NCBI GenBank assembly: GCA_040902725.1
Contig: JBBDWU010000028.1
Coordinates: 75,047 to 139,046 of the forward strand
DNA length: 64,000 bases
Origin: JACVRU01 sp040902725
Lineage (GTDB): Bacteria; Actinomycetota; Thermoleophilia; Gaiellales; Gaiellaceae
Direction: 5' to 3'
Part shown: piece after piece, positions 25,959 through 32,495 of the stretch
How positions within the stretch are numbered: the stretch's first letter is position 1
How the letters are laid out: each line of letters begins with the position of its first letter
Notes under the pieces: model-generated
Seen by the model: the letters and a program-made list of their open reading frames with translations, nothing else
Databases searched by the model: none
Told to the model about the DNA's origin: nothing
Translations under genes and position numbers: made by a program

Positions 25959-26915
25959 ATGAAGGCAGTCCGTATTCACGAGGATGGTGGCCCGGAGGTC
26001 CTGCGTTACGAGGACGCGCCCGATCCGCAGGCTGCTCCGGGACAGGTGCTGGTCGAGCTGCGCGCCGCCTCGCTCAACCACCTGGACATCTGGATTCGCA
26101 AGGGCCTGCCCTCGGTGCCGAAGCCGCGGATCCTCGGCGCCGACGGTGCCGGCATCCGAGCCGACACCGGGGAGCGGGTCGTGATCAACCCGGGCCTCGA
26201 CCACGGGGACGGCCGCATAACCGTGATCGGCGAGCACACCGACGGCACGCACGCGGAGCTCGTCGCGGTCCCGGAGGAGAGCGTCTACCCGCTGCCCGAG
26301 GGGATGTCCTTCGAGGAGGCGGCGGCCTTTCCGCTCGTCTTCGAGACCGCCTACCGCATGCTGGTGACGAAGGCGGCGCTCCAGCCGGGCGAGACGGTGC
26401 TGATCTGGGGGATCGGCGGAGGCGTCGCCACGGCTGCCCTCGCCGTCAGCCGCGCCCTCGGCGCGCGGACGATCGTCACCTCGGGCTCGGACGAGAAGCT
26501 CACCCGCGCCGCCGAGCTGGGCGCCGACCTGACCGTCAACCACTCGTCGAGCGACGTCGCGGCCGTGGTGAAGGAGGCCGGTGGCGCCGACGTCGTCGTC
26601 GAGACGGTCGGCGAGGCCACGTGGGGGCGGACGCTCGCGGCGGCGAAGCCGGGCGCCCGCGTCGTCGTCTGTGGCGCGACGAGCGGCCCGAACCCGCCCG
26701 CGAACCTCCATCGGCTCTGGTGGAAGCAGCTGACGGTCTTCGGCTCGACGATGGGCAGCCGCGAGGACTTCGAGGGCGTGTTCGAGCTGGTCAAGAGCGG
26801 GCGCGCGACCCCGGTGATCGACACCGTGCTCCCGCTCGCCGAGATCCGCGCGGCGCACGAGCGGCTGGAGCGCGGCGAGCAGATGGGCAAGATCGTGCTC
26901 AGGATCCCGGAGTGA
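25959..26915 (+). CDS. Zinc-independent medium-chain dehydrogenase/reductase (quinone-oxidoreductase-like)
   Basis: A 318-residue MDR-family enzyme. The GroES-like N-terminal domain (residues 1-115) contains MKAVRIHEDGGPEVLRY and LNHLDIWIRKGLP; the Rossmann domain has the nucleotide motif WGIGGGVATAALAVS near 150. Neither the catalytic-zinc Cys/His set nor the four-Cys structural-zinc lobe is present: the lobe is reduced to a short loop (NPGLDHGDGRITVIGEHTDG). This points to a quinone- or enone-reductase-like activity rather than a classical alcohol dehydrogenase. The next small gene overlaps its stop (GTGA). Confidence 0.85.
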   Translation: MKAVRIHEDGGPEVLRYEDAPDPQAAPGQVLVELRAASLNHLDIWIRKGLPSVPKPRILGADGAGIRADTGERVVINPGLDHGDGRITVIGEHTDGTHAELVAVPEESVYPLPEGMSFEEAAAFPLVFETAYRMLVTKAALQPGETVLIWGIGGGVATAALAVSRALGARTIVTSGSDEKLTRAAELGADLTVNHSSSDVAAVVKEAGGADVVVETVGEATWGRTLAAAKPGARVVVCGATSGPNPPANLHRLWWKQLTVFGSTMGSREDFEGVFELVKSGRATPVIDTVLPLAEIRAAHERLERGEQMGKIVLRIPE

Positions 26916-27049
26916 CGACGACGGCGATCGTGCTGCTCGTCTTCGCGGCCCTGGTGGTGGTCGCCTCGGTCGCCGCGGGCATCGCGCGCTACCGGGCGGT
27001 CATGCGGCGGCAGTGGCCCGAGGTCCCGCCGTTGAAGGACGAGGACTAG
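26912..27049 (+). CDS. Small single-pass membrane protein
   Basis: A 45-residue product starting GTG within the stop of the reductase gene. Residues 4-25 form a membrane helix (TAIVLLVFAALVVVASVAAG), followed by a basic stretch (RYRAVMRRQW) and an acidic end (PPLKDED). The tight GTGA overlap and coding-type base usage support it. No family recognised; it may anchor or accompany the reductase. Confidence 0.55.
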   Translation: MTTTAIVLLVFAALVVVASVAAGIARYRAVMRRQWPEVPPLKDED

Positions 27050-27050
27050 A

Positions 27051-27353
27051 CTAGACGCCGAAACCGAGGATGAACTTGGCGTCCTCGGACATCCGCTCGG
27101 GAGTCCAGGGCGGGTCCCAGGTCAGCTCGACCTCGACCGCCTCGACGCCCTCGACGGCCTGAACCGCGTCGAAGATCCCCTCCTGGATCATCTGCCCGGC
27201 CGGGCAGCCCATCGACGTGAGGCTGTGGATCACCTTGACCTTCGAGGCGTCGATCTCCACGTCGTAGAGCAGCCCGAGCTCGACGATGTCCATGCCGAGC
27301 TCCGGGTCCTCGACCTCGCGGAGCGCCTCCATTACCTCGTCCTTCGACGGCAC
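27051..27353 (-). CDS. MIP18/DUF59-family iron-sulfur assembly factor (SufT-like)
   Basis: A 100-residue protein with the complete DUF59 fold: EALREVEDPELGMDIVELGL at the start, the reactive-cysteine loop SMGCPAGQMI (Cys near 50), and the C-terminal LTWDPPWTPERMSEDAK. Members help insert or mature Fe-S clusters, or support PaaD-type ring-oxygenase assembly. No suf genes are adjacent. It is the gene downstream of glpX, 23 bases away on the same strand, and converges on the small membrane-protein gene with one base between the stops. Confidence 0.88.
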   Translation of the reverse strand: MPSKDEVMEALREVEDPELGMDIVELGLLYDVEIDASKVKVIHSLTSMGCPAGQMIQEGIFDAVQAVEGVEAVEVELTWDPPWTPERMSEDAKFILGFGV

Positions 27354-27376
27354 GAGGCCAGGATACCCCCGGTGCC

Positions 27377-28339
27377 TCAGGTGGCGAGCAGGCGGACTTC
27401 CTCGCGCCGCTCACGCGAGAAGAAGTGGACGGCGTCGACGAAGCGCACCCAGTTGCAGCGCGTGCACATGATCAGCGAGTTGGTGCGCGCCGAGTCTGCG
27501 TAGAAGCGGACGCCGCGCAGCAGGTCGCCGTTGGACACGCCCGTCGCGACGACGATCACCTCGCCCGCTGCGAGCTCCTCCGTGCTGAACACGTGCTCGA
27601 CGTCGTCGATCCCCGCCTCGCGCGCCGCCTCGATCTCGCGCCGCGAAGCCGGCCAGAGCTGCGCCTGCAGCTCCCCGCCCAGGCAGCGGAGGGCCGCCGC
27701 CGAGAGCACCGCCTGCCGGGTGCCGCCGATCCCGATCGCGAGATGGTCGTTCGTCCCGCGCACGGCGGCCGTGATCGAGGCAGTCACGTCGCCGTCCTGG
27801 ATCAGCTTGATCCGCGCGCCCGCCTCGCGCAGCTCGGCGACCAGGTCGTGGTGCCGCGGGCGGTCGAGCACGATCGTCGTGATGTCGTTCACCGTCCGGC
27901 CGAAAGCCTCCGCGATCGCGCGGACGTTGTCGCCGACCGACCGGCGCAGGTCGATGTGCCCGCGCGCACGCGGACCCACGGCGAGCTTGCGCATGTACAT
28001 CTGCGGCAGCGAGCGGAGGCAGGTCGGCTCCCCGACGGCGATCATCGACATCGCGCCGTTCCCGCCGCGCGCGACCACGCCCCGCCCCTCGAGCGGGTCG
28101 AGCGCGAGGTCGACGTTCTCGCCGCCCGCGCCGATCCGCTGGCCCGCCGCAAGCGGCCCCTCGTCCAGGCCGATCACGATCCGCCCGTCGATCGGGAAGT
28201 CGGCGAGCGACGCGGCCATCCCGGACGCGGCCGCCTCCTCCGCGCTCTGCTGGTCGGCGCGCCCGAGCCAGCGGGCAGCCGCGAGCGCCGCCCGCTCCGT
28301 CGTCCGCGAGTACGTCACGCACTGGCAGATCGGGGTCAC
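27377..28339 (-). CDS. glpX: Class II fructose-1,6-bisphosphatase
   Basis: Hydrolyses fructose-1,6-bisphosphate in gluconeogenesis, and sedoheptulose-1,7-bisphosphate in some lineages. The 320-residue protein has the GlpX signatures RAALAAARWLGRAD, LDEGPLA, ALDPLEGRGVVARG and GIGGTRQAVLSAAALRCLGG. It starts with GTG inside the stop codon of the 2-phosphoglycerate-kinase-like gene (4-base overlap) and is the last of a four-gene operon. Its place next to cDPG-type genes is notable: GlpX drives carbon back up from the phosphoglycerate pool those enzymes would draw on. Confidence 0.93.
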   Translation of the reverse strand: MTPICQCVTYSRTTERAALAAARWLGRADQQSAEEAAASGMAASLADFPIDGRIVIGLDEGPLAAGQRIGAGGENVDLALDPLEGRGVVARGGNGAMSMIAVGEPTCLRSLPQMYMRKLAVGPRARGHIDLRRSVGDNVRAIAEAFGRTVNDITTIVLDRPRHHDLVAELREAGARIKLIQDGDVTASITAAVRGTNDHLAIGIGGTRQAVLSAAALRCLGGELQAQLWPASRREIEAAREAGIDDVEHVFSTEELAAGEVIVVATGVSNGDLLRGVRFYADSARTNSLIMCTRCNWVRFVDAVHFFSRERREEVRLLAT

Positions 28340-29217
28340 GGGACGGGCGCCAACTCTTCGGCGCGGTCGAAGACGAGCTCCATCAGGTCGGCGATCGCGT
28401 CCTCGGCGCCGCGGTTCTCGATCACGGGGATGTCGACTTTGCGCGCCTCCTCGACGATGAAGTCCTGGATGTGGCGGATGTCGCCGATCCGGTCGAGGTA
28501 GCGGTCGTGGGGACGCGTGCCGCCGGTCACGTCGTCGCGCATGACGAAGTGCTGCGCGTGCACCTCCTCCGGCTCGATCGACATCACCACGTGGACGAGC
28601 AGTCCTTTCTCGATCCGCTCGCGGAGCATTCCCGGCACGAGGTGCACGCCCTCCAGCACCATCGACCAGCCTTCCTGCTGCGCCCGCTCGATCGCCGCGT
28701 TGACGCCCACGAGCACGTGGCGCGTCTGGTCGATGAAGCCGAGCAGCAGCGCGTCGCCGGCCTCGCGCTCGGCGGCCGGCAGCGCCTCCCAGGCCTCGAA
28801 GCTGGAGTAGTGGACGGACGGCATGAACTCCCTCGAGAAGAACCCGCGCAGCGTCTGGCGGATGAAGTCGGTGCTCGTGACCCGAGTGATGCCGAGCCGG
28901 TGCGCCACCTCGGTGGCGATGGTCGACTTGCCGGTGCCGGTGCCGCCGCCGACGAGGACGACGACCGGCACGTCGAGCTCGCGCAGGCGCTCGAAGCGGC
29001 GCAGTCGCAGCGCGGTTCGTTCCCCCAACTCGTCGCCGAGCACCTCGGCGGCGAGCTGCCGAAGCCGGCCCTGCTCCACCGACTCGTTGCCGCGCTCGTG
29101 CAGGTCCTCCTCGATCCGGGAGGCGAGCTCGTAGGCGCGCATGGCCGGGACGCCGGTGGCCATCAGCGTCCTCGCCATCACGCCCTTCGAGTACGGGAGC
29201 GCGTCCTCGGCCCTCAT
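28336..29217 (-). CDS. 2-phosphoglycerate kinase-like protein (ATP-cone plus P-loop kinase)
   Basis: A 293-residue protein with the order found in archaeal 2-phosphoglycerate kinases: an N-terminal ATP-cone-like domain (about 6-85, beginning LPYSKGVMARTLMATGVP) and a P-loop kinase domain with Walker A GGTGTGKST at 91-99, a DFIRQTLRGF segment and MVLEGVHLVPG further on. In Methanothermus this enzyme makes 2,3-bisphosphoglycerate from 2-phosphoglycerate and ATP, the first step to cyclic 2,3-diphosphoglycerate. It overlaps the upstream cDPG-synthetase-like gene (ATGA) and downstream glpX (GTGA), so all three are tightly coupled. The family is also found in bacteria; activity here is inferred. 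Confidence 0.85.
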   Translation of the reverse strand: MRAEDALPYSKGVMARTLMATGVPAMRAYELASRIEEDLHERGNESVEQGRLRQLAAEVLGDELGERTALRLRRFERLRELDVPVVVLVGGGTGTGKSTIATEVAHRLGITRVTSTDFIRQTLRGFFSREFMPSVHYSSFEAWEALPAAEREAGDALLLGFIDQTRHVLVGVNAAIERAQQEGWSMVLEGVHLVPGMLRERIEKGLLVHVVMSIEPEEVHAQHFVMRDDVTGGTRPHDRYLDRIGDIRHIQDFIVEEARKVDIPVIENRGAEDAIADLMELVFDRAEELAPVP

Positions 29218-30365
29218 ACTGCCGGTACCTCCCGGGCCGCGAGGGCGAGCACGGCCTCGTCGAGCCCTTCGGCGACGACCTCGTTGTCGGCGAGCACGAC
29301 CTCGACGCCTCTCGCGGCCGCAGCCTCCGCGACCACGTCGATCGCGGCCGCTTTCAGCTCGACCAGGTAGACGTCCGCGTCGATGCCCTCGAGCTCGGCT
29401 CGCAGCTCGTCGCGGCGCGCGAGATTCCGGGAGACGTGGACGACGTCCGCGTCGAGGTGGTCGACGGGGGCCGGCCCGGTGGTGAAGACCGCGGTGCGGC
29501 GGCCGGCGAGGGGCTGAACGGGCCGCAGGCGGAGCTCGAAGAGCATCCCGTCCACGGCGCCGTCCATGGTCAGCACGAGATCGGCGACGAGCACGCGGTA
29601 GGGGTTCAGCCCCGAGGTAACGTCGTGGGCGACGAGGATCCGCGCCCCGACGGCGATCGGCGGAATCGCGGACCCGCTGCCGTCGAAGACGACGAAGTCG
29701 GGGTCGAGCGAGGCTGCGAGCTCTGCTCCCGCGACTACGTTCGACGGCCCGGGCGCTCCCGCCAGCCCGCCGCCGCAGCGGCGGCAGCCGATCGTCCGCA
29801 CGCCCGCGAGCGCGGCAGTCTCGAGGTGGTCGGAGGCGGCGTGGCGGCCGCCCCGGGAGAGCGCCACCAGGTCCTCGATCGTCGGCGGCGTCTCGATCAG
29901 CTCCGGCTCGGGCGGGCCACCGCGCCCCATGGCGACCACCACCACGTCCCGGTCGCGGGCGAGCAGGCGCGCGACGTGGCCCGTAACCGCCGTCTTCCCC
30001 ACGCGCTTGCCCGTCCCGATCACGGCCAGCGAGGGCAGCGGGAACGGCGCGAAAGGCGGCGGGTCGAAGCGGAAGTCGGCGCCCTCGTAGGGCAACCCGC
30101 GCGCGAGCACGCGGCTCGCCAGCAGCAGTCGCTCGCGCGGCGGCAGGATCGGCTCGTCGGAGAGATCGACGACCAGGTCGGGCTCGAGCTCGTCGAGGGC
30201 GCGGTCGAGGTCGTGGAGGACGGGCACGCCGTAGTCCTCCCCGCCGCGGATCTTCTCCACTCCGCCGAGCAGCACGGCGCCGATCACCTCGTGGTCTAGC
30301 TCCAGCAGCGCATCGCGCACCACCGGCGCGTAGTGCTCGCCGTCGATGAGCGCCAAGGCCCTCAC
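29214..30365 (-). CDS. Cyclic 2,3-diphosphoglycerate synthetase-like protein
   Basis: A 383-residue protein matching the cDPG synthetase family: the N-terminal signature ALIDGEHY (residues 5-12), a P-loop GTGKRVGKT at 117-125, then VVVVAMGRGGPPEPE, a Cys pair (GCRRCGG), FDGSGSAIPP and DVTSGLNPYRVLVADLVL. The enzyme closes 2,3-bisphosphoglycerate to the cyclic anhydride with ATP. It is a soluble protein and, from memory, shorter than the archaeal enzymes. GTG start lies directly after the TAG of the metallophosphoesterase gene; the stop overlaps the kinase start. Co-location with the 2-phosphoglycerate kinase strengthens the assignment, but cDPG production is not proven. Confidence 0.83.
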   Translation of the reverse strand: MRALALIDGEHYAPVVRDALLELDHEVIGAVLLGGVEKIRGGEDYGVPVLHDLDRALDELEPDLVVDLSDEPILPPRERLLLASRVLARGLPYEGADFRFDPPPFAPFPLPSLAVIGTGKRVGKTAVTGHVARLLARDRDVVVVAMGRGGPPEPELIETPPTIEDLVALSRGGRHAASDHLETAALAGVRTIGCRRCGGGLAGAPGPSNVVAGAELAASLDPDFVVFDGSGSAIPPIAVGARILVAHDVTSGLNPYRVLVADLVLTMDGAVDGMLFELRLRPVQPLAGRRTAVFTTGPAPVDHLDADVVHVSRNLARRDELRAELEGIDADVYLVELKAAAIDVVAEAAAARGVEVVLADNEVVAEGLDEAVLALAAREVPAV

Positions 30366-31175
30366 CTAGTGCCTGCTGGTGACTTCGTCCTCGATCCGCG
30401 CCGTGTACTTCTCGAACTCGAGCGTCTCGACCGAAAACTGGATGATCTTCTCCTGCCCGTGGAACGGGTACTTCCGCCAGACGTCCACGTGCCCCTCGCA
30501 GACCTCGATCACGTTGTAACAGGGCCGCCCGTGGCCGCGCAGGCGCAGGGAGGAGACCGTCCCCGCGTTGACGATGAACAGGTTCTCGAGCCGCCACGCA
30601 TAGGGGACGTGCTTGTGGCCCGAGAGGACGAGGTTGACCCCCGCCCGCTGCAGCGTCTCGATCGCGTCGCCCGCGTCGTAGACGACATTCCGCTCGCGCC
30701 CGGTGCCCGGCACCGGCAGCAGGTGGTGGTGGAGGACGAAGACGCGCAGGTCGGCCGGCTGGGCGAACTCCTCCTCGATCCAGCGGTAGCGGCCGCGGCC
30801 GATCTGGCCGTGGTCGAGGTCGGGCTCGGTCGAGTCGACGGCGACGATCGTGACGCCGTTCCACCGCAGCACGGAGTTGCGGTCGCCGAAGAGATCCTCG
30901 AAGTGGACGTAGCCGACGTTGCGGGAGTCGTGGTTGCCCGGGATGACGACGAAGTGCTCGCAGTCGAGCCGGTCGAGGTAGGCCTTCGCCTGGGCGTACT
31001 CCTCCTTGAACCCGAAGGTCGTCAGGTCGCCCGAGCAGACGACCACGTCCGGCTCGAGGTCGTTGATCTCGCTGATCGCCCGCTCCAGCAGGTTGGGCAC
31101 GAAGTGCGGCCCCCCGCAGTGGAGATCGGACAGCTGGGCGATCGTGAAGGACTGAGCCGGACGGCCCGAAGCCAT
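30366..31175 (-). CDS. Calcineurin-type metallophosphoesterase
   Basis: A 269-residue phosphoesterase of the CpdA-like class III phosphodiesterase type. All metal-binding blocks are present: D17-x-H19 (LSDLHCGG), GDLTTFG, GNHD (VVIPGNHDSRN), the His in FVLHHHLL and the final GHKH. There is no signal peptide, so it acts in the cytosol. It is the first gene of the operon with the cDPG-synthetase-like, 2-phosphoglycerate-kinase-like and GlpX genes, with no gap to the next. A substrate among cyclic or anhydride phosphates, possibly the cDPG made by its neighbours, is a reasonable guess from context only. Confidence 0.9.
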   Translation of the reverse strand: MASGRPAQSFTIAQLSDLHCGGPHFVPNLLERAISEINDLEPDVVVCSGDLTTFGFKEEYAQAKAYLDRLDCEHFVVIPGNHDSRNVGYVHFEDLFGDRNSVLRWNGVTIVAVDSTEPDLDHGQIGRGRYRWIEEEFAQPADLRVFVLHHHLLPVPGTGRERNVVYDAGDAIETLQRAGVNLVLSGHKHVPYAWRLENLFIVNAGTVSSLRLRGHGRPCYNVIEVCEGHVDVWRKYPFHGQEKIIQFSVETLEFEKYTARIEDEVTSRH

Positions 31176-31182
31176 GGGAATA

Positions 31183-31212
31183 AGTCTACGAGGGGCGACT
31201 CAGCGGTGTCCG
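31183..31212 (-). promoter_or_regulatory. Candidate promoter of the cDPG-type operon
   Basis: On the minus strand CGGACA (31207-31212) and TAGACT (31183-31188) are spaced by 18 bases, with TAGACT 7 bases before the metallophosphoesterase ATG, so the transcript would be nearly leaderless. The -35 half overlaps the start codon of the divergent nuclease-like gene. Confidence 0.3.
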
Positions 31213-31604
31213 AGGCCGCTGCTACCCTGCTGGAAGTGGCGCAAGAAGTGCCCCATTTCCAGGCATTTGTCGGTAAGGAACAACCCCGTTTCGCCAACGA
31301 GGCGGAACTGGAGTGCGCCAAGATCCTCGACTACTACGGCATCCCCTGGCAGTACGAGCCCTGCACCTTCGTGCTGGAGCGCGACGAGGAGGGCCGCGTC
31401 ATCGAGGCCTTCACGCCCGACTTCTACCTGCCGGAGCAACGCCTGTTCCTCGAGATCACGGTCATGAAGCAGTCGCTGGTCACGCGCAAGAACCGCAAGC
31501 TGCGAAAGGTGCGCCAGCTCTACCCGGACGTCCGCGTGAAGCTCTTCTACCGCCGGGACATCGAGCGGCTCGCGCAGCGTTACGGCCTCGGGCTCGCGTC
31601 CTGA
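31206..31604 (+). CDS. PD-(D/E)XK-like nuclease-fold protein
   Basis: A 132-residue protein with a restriction-endonuclease-like core: acidic helix residues (ANEAELECAKIL, about 30-41), then FTPDFYLPEQRLFLEITV with D72 and E83 in the position of the PD...ExK motif, where the usual Lys is replaced by Thr85 with K88 close by, and a C-terminal helix preceded by VRVKLFYRRD. Small stand-alone proteins like this occur widely in actinobacteria and their role is unknown. The GTG at 31206 is the only good start. Its stop is overlapped by the hpt start, so the two are coupled. Confidence 0.7.
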   Translation: MSEAAATLLEVAQEVPHFQAFVGKEQPRFANEAELECAKILDYYGIPWQYEPCTFVLERDEEGRVIEAFTPDFYLPEQRLFLEITVMKQSLVTRKNRKLRKVRQLYPDVRVKLFYRRDIERLAQRYGLGLAS

Positions 31605-32128
31605 TCGGGGAGATCTACCTCACCGCGGAGGAAATCGAGGCGCGCGTCACGGAGCTCGGCCGCGAGATCGCGGCGGACTACGAGGCGGACGAGCCGATCC
31701 TCGTCGGCTCCCTGAAGGCGAGCTTCGTCTTCCTCTCCGACCTCTCGCGAGCGGTGCCGATCCACCACTGGCTCGACTTCCTCGAGCTCGCCGCCTACGG
31801 CAACGGCGGCACCCATGCGCGCGTCCGCCTGATCAAGGACCTCGACCTCGACATCGAGGGCCGCCACGTCCTGATCGTCGAGGACGTCATCGACACGGGT
31901 CTGACGCTCAACTACCTGACGCGGACGCTCGGGCTGCGCCGTCCCGCCTCGCTGGCGGCGGTGACGCTCCTCGACCGGCCCTACCGCCGGCTGGTGGACG
32001 ACCTGCCGGTCCGGTACGTCGGCTTCACCGTCCCCGACGAGCTGTTCGTCGGGTACGGGTTCGACCTCGAGGAGCGCTACCGCAACCTGCCCGACCTGAG
32101 AGTCGTGCGGAACGGCCGCCCGGGCTAG
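31601..32128 (+). CDS. hpt: Hypoxanthine phosphoribosyltransferase
   Basis: Purine salvage: converts hypoxanthine/guanine and PRPP to IMP/GMP. The frame encodes the standard features: N-terminal IYLTAEEIEARVTELG, LVGSLKASFVFLSDL, the PRPP loop VLIVEDVIDTGLTL and the hood region GFTVPDELFVGYGFD. No ATG, GTG or TTG is available near the conserved N-terminus; the frame upstream lacks any for more than 30 codons. A CTG at 31601-31603, overlapping the upstream TGA as CTGA, gives a 175-residue protein of normal length, so CTG initiation through coupling is the best reading; a sequence error or another rare start is possible. Confidence 0.88.
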   Translation: MIGEIYLTAEEIEARVTELGREIAADYEADEPILVGSLKASFVFLSDLSRAVPIHHWLDFLELAAYGNGGTHARVRLIKDLDLDIEGRHVLIVEDVIDTGLTLNYLTRTLGLRRPASLAAVTLLDRPYRRLVDDLPVRYVGFTVPDELFVGYGFDLEERYRNLPDLRVVRNGRPG

Positions 32129-32135
32129 GCGACTC

Positions 32136-32291
32136 CTACCAGCGGTACCAGCGTGCTTCGGTGCCGCGCGCGACGAAGCCGATCAGCCACAGCACGAGCA
32201 GCGCGATGGCGATCCACCAGAGCACCTTCACGGCGAAGCCCGCGCCGAAGAGCACAACGGCCAGGAGCAGCACGAGCACAAGCGGGAGCAT
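32136..32291 (-). CDS. Small hydrophobic membrane protein, 51 residues
   Basis: A very hydrophobic two-helix protein: helix 1 at about 2-20 (LPLVLVLLLAVVLFGAGFAV), helix 2 at about 24-41 (LWWIAIALLVLWLIGFV), and an Arg/Trp-rich tail ending RWYRW. This matches the small hydrophobic stress-type membrane proteins common in actinobacteria. The ATG at 32289-32291 is preceded by AAGGAG eight bases upstream, the best ribosome-binding site in this neighbourhood, which argues that it is a real and well-translated gene. A sigma-B-like promoter precedes it. Confidence 0.75.
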   Translation of the reverse strand: MLPLVLVLLLAVVLFGAGFAVKVLWWIAIALLVLWLIGFVARGTEARWYRW

Positions 32292-32321
32292 CTGGATCTC
32301 CTTTCGTCGTGTGACCCGTCT

Positions 32322-32348
32322 CTACCCGTCCGAACCGGCGGTTGAACC
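32322..32348 (-). promoter_or_regulatory. Sigma-B/sigma-F-like promoter of the small hydrophobic protein
   Basis: On the minus strand GGTTC (32344-32348), 16 bases, then GGGTAG (32322-32327), close to the actinobacterial general-stress pattern GGTTT-N16-GGGTA. It lies about 30 bases upstream of the ATG and just downstream of the M23 terminator. Confidence 0.4.
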
Positions 32349-32354
32349 CGGCTG

Positions 32355-32388
32355 AAAAATGCCGGCCGCCCCCGGAGAGGCGGCCGGC
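32355..32388 (-). terminator. Intrinsic terminator after the M23 peptidase gene
   Basis: A perfect 10-bp inverted repeat (GCCGGCCGCC at 32361-32370 and GGCGGCCGGC at 32379-32388) with an 8-base loop. Read on the minus strand it is followed by ATTTTT, so it should stop transcription from the peptidase gene. The rest of the gap 32292-32495 contains the sigma-B-like promoter and an AT-richer patch near 32447-32462. Confidence 0.75.
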
Positions 32389-32495
32389 GTCGTCGGGAGA
32401 CGACAGGCGAGACGAGCCGCTCGGAAGCGATTCGCCCCTTCTCGGTTGTAAATCATAAACGACCGGAGCCGCCGACCGGTTACGCGACTACCGAC

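Noticed and set aside
32355..32388. Riboswitch or attenuator before the small hydrophobic protein
   Set aside because: The perfect stem followed by ATTTTT and its position after the M23 gene fit a plain terminator; the promoter for the small gene lies after it.
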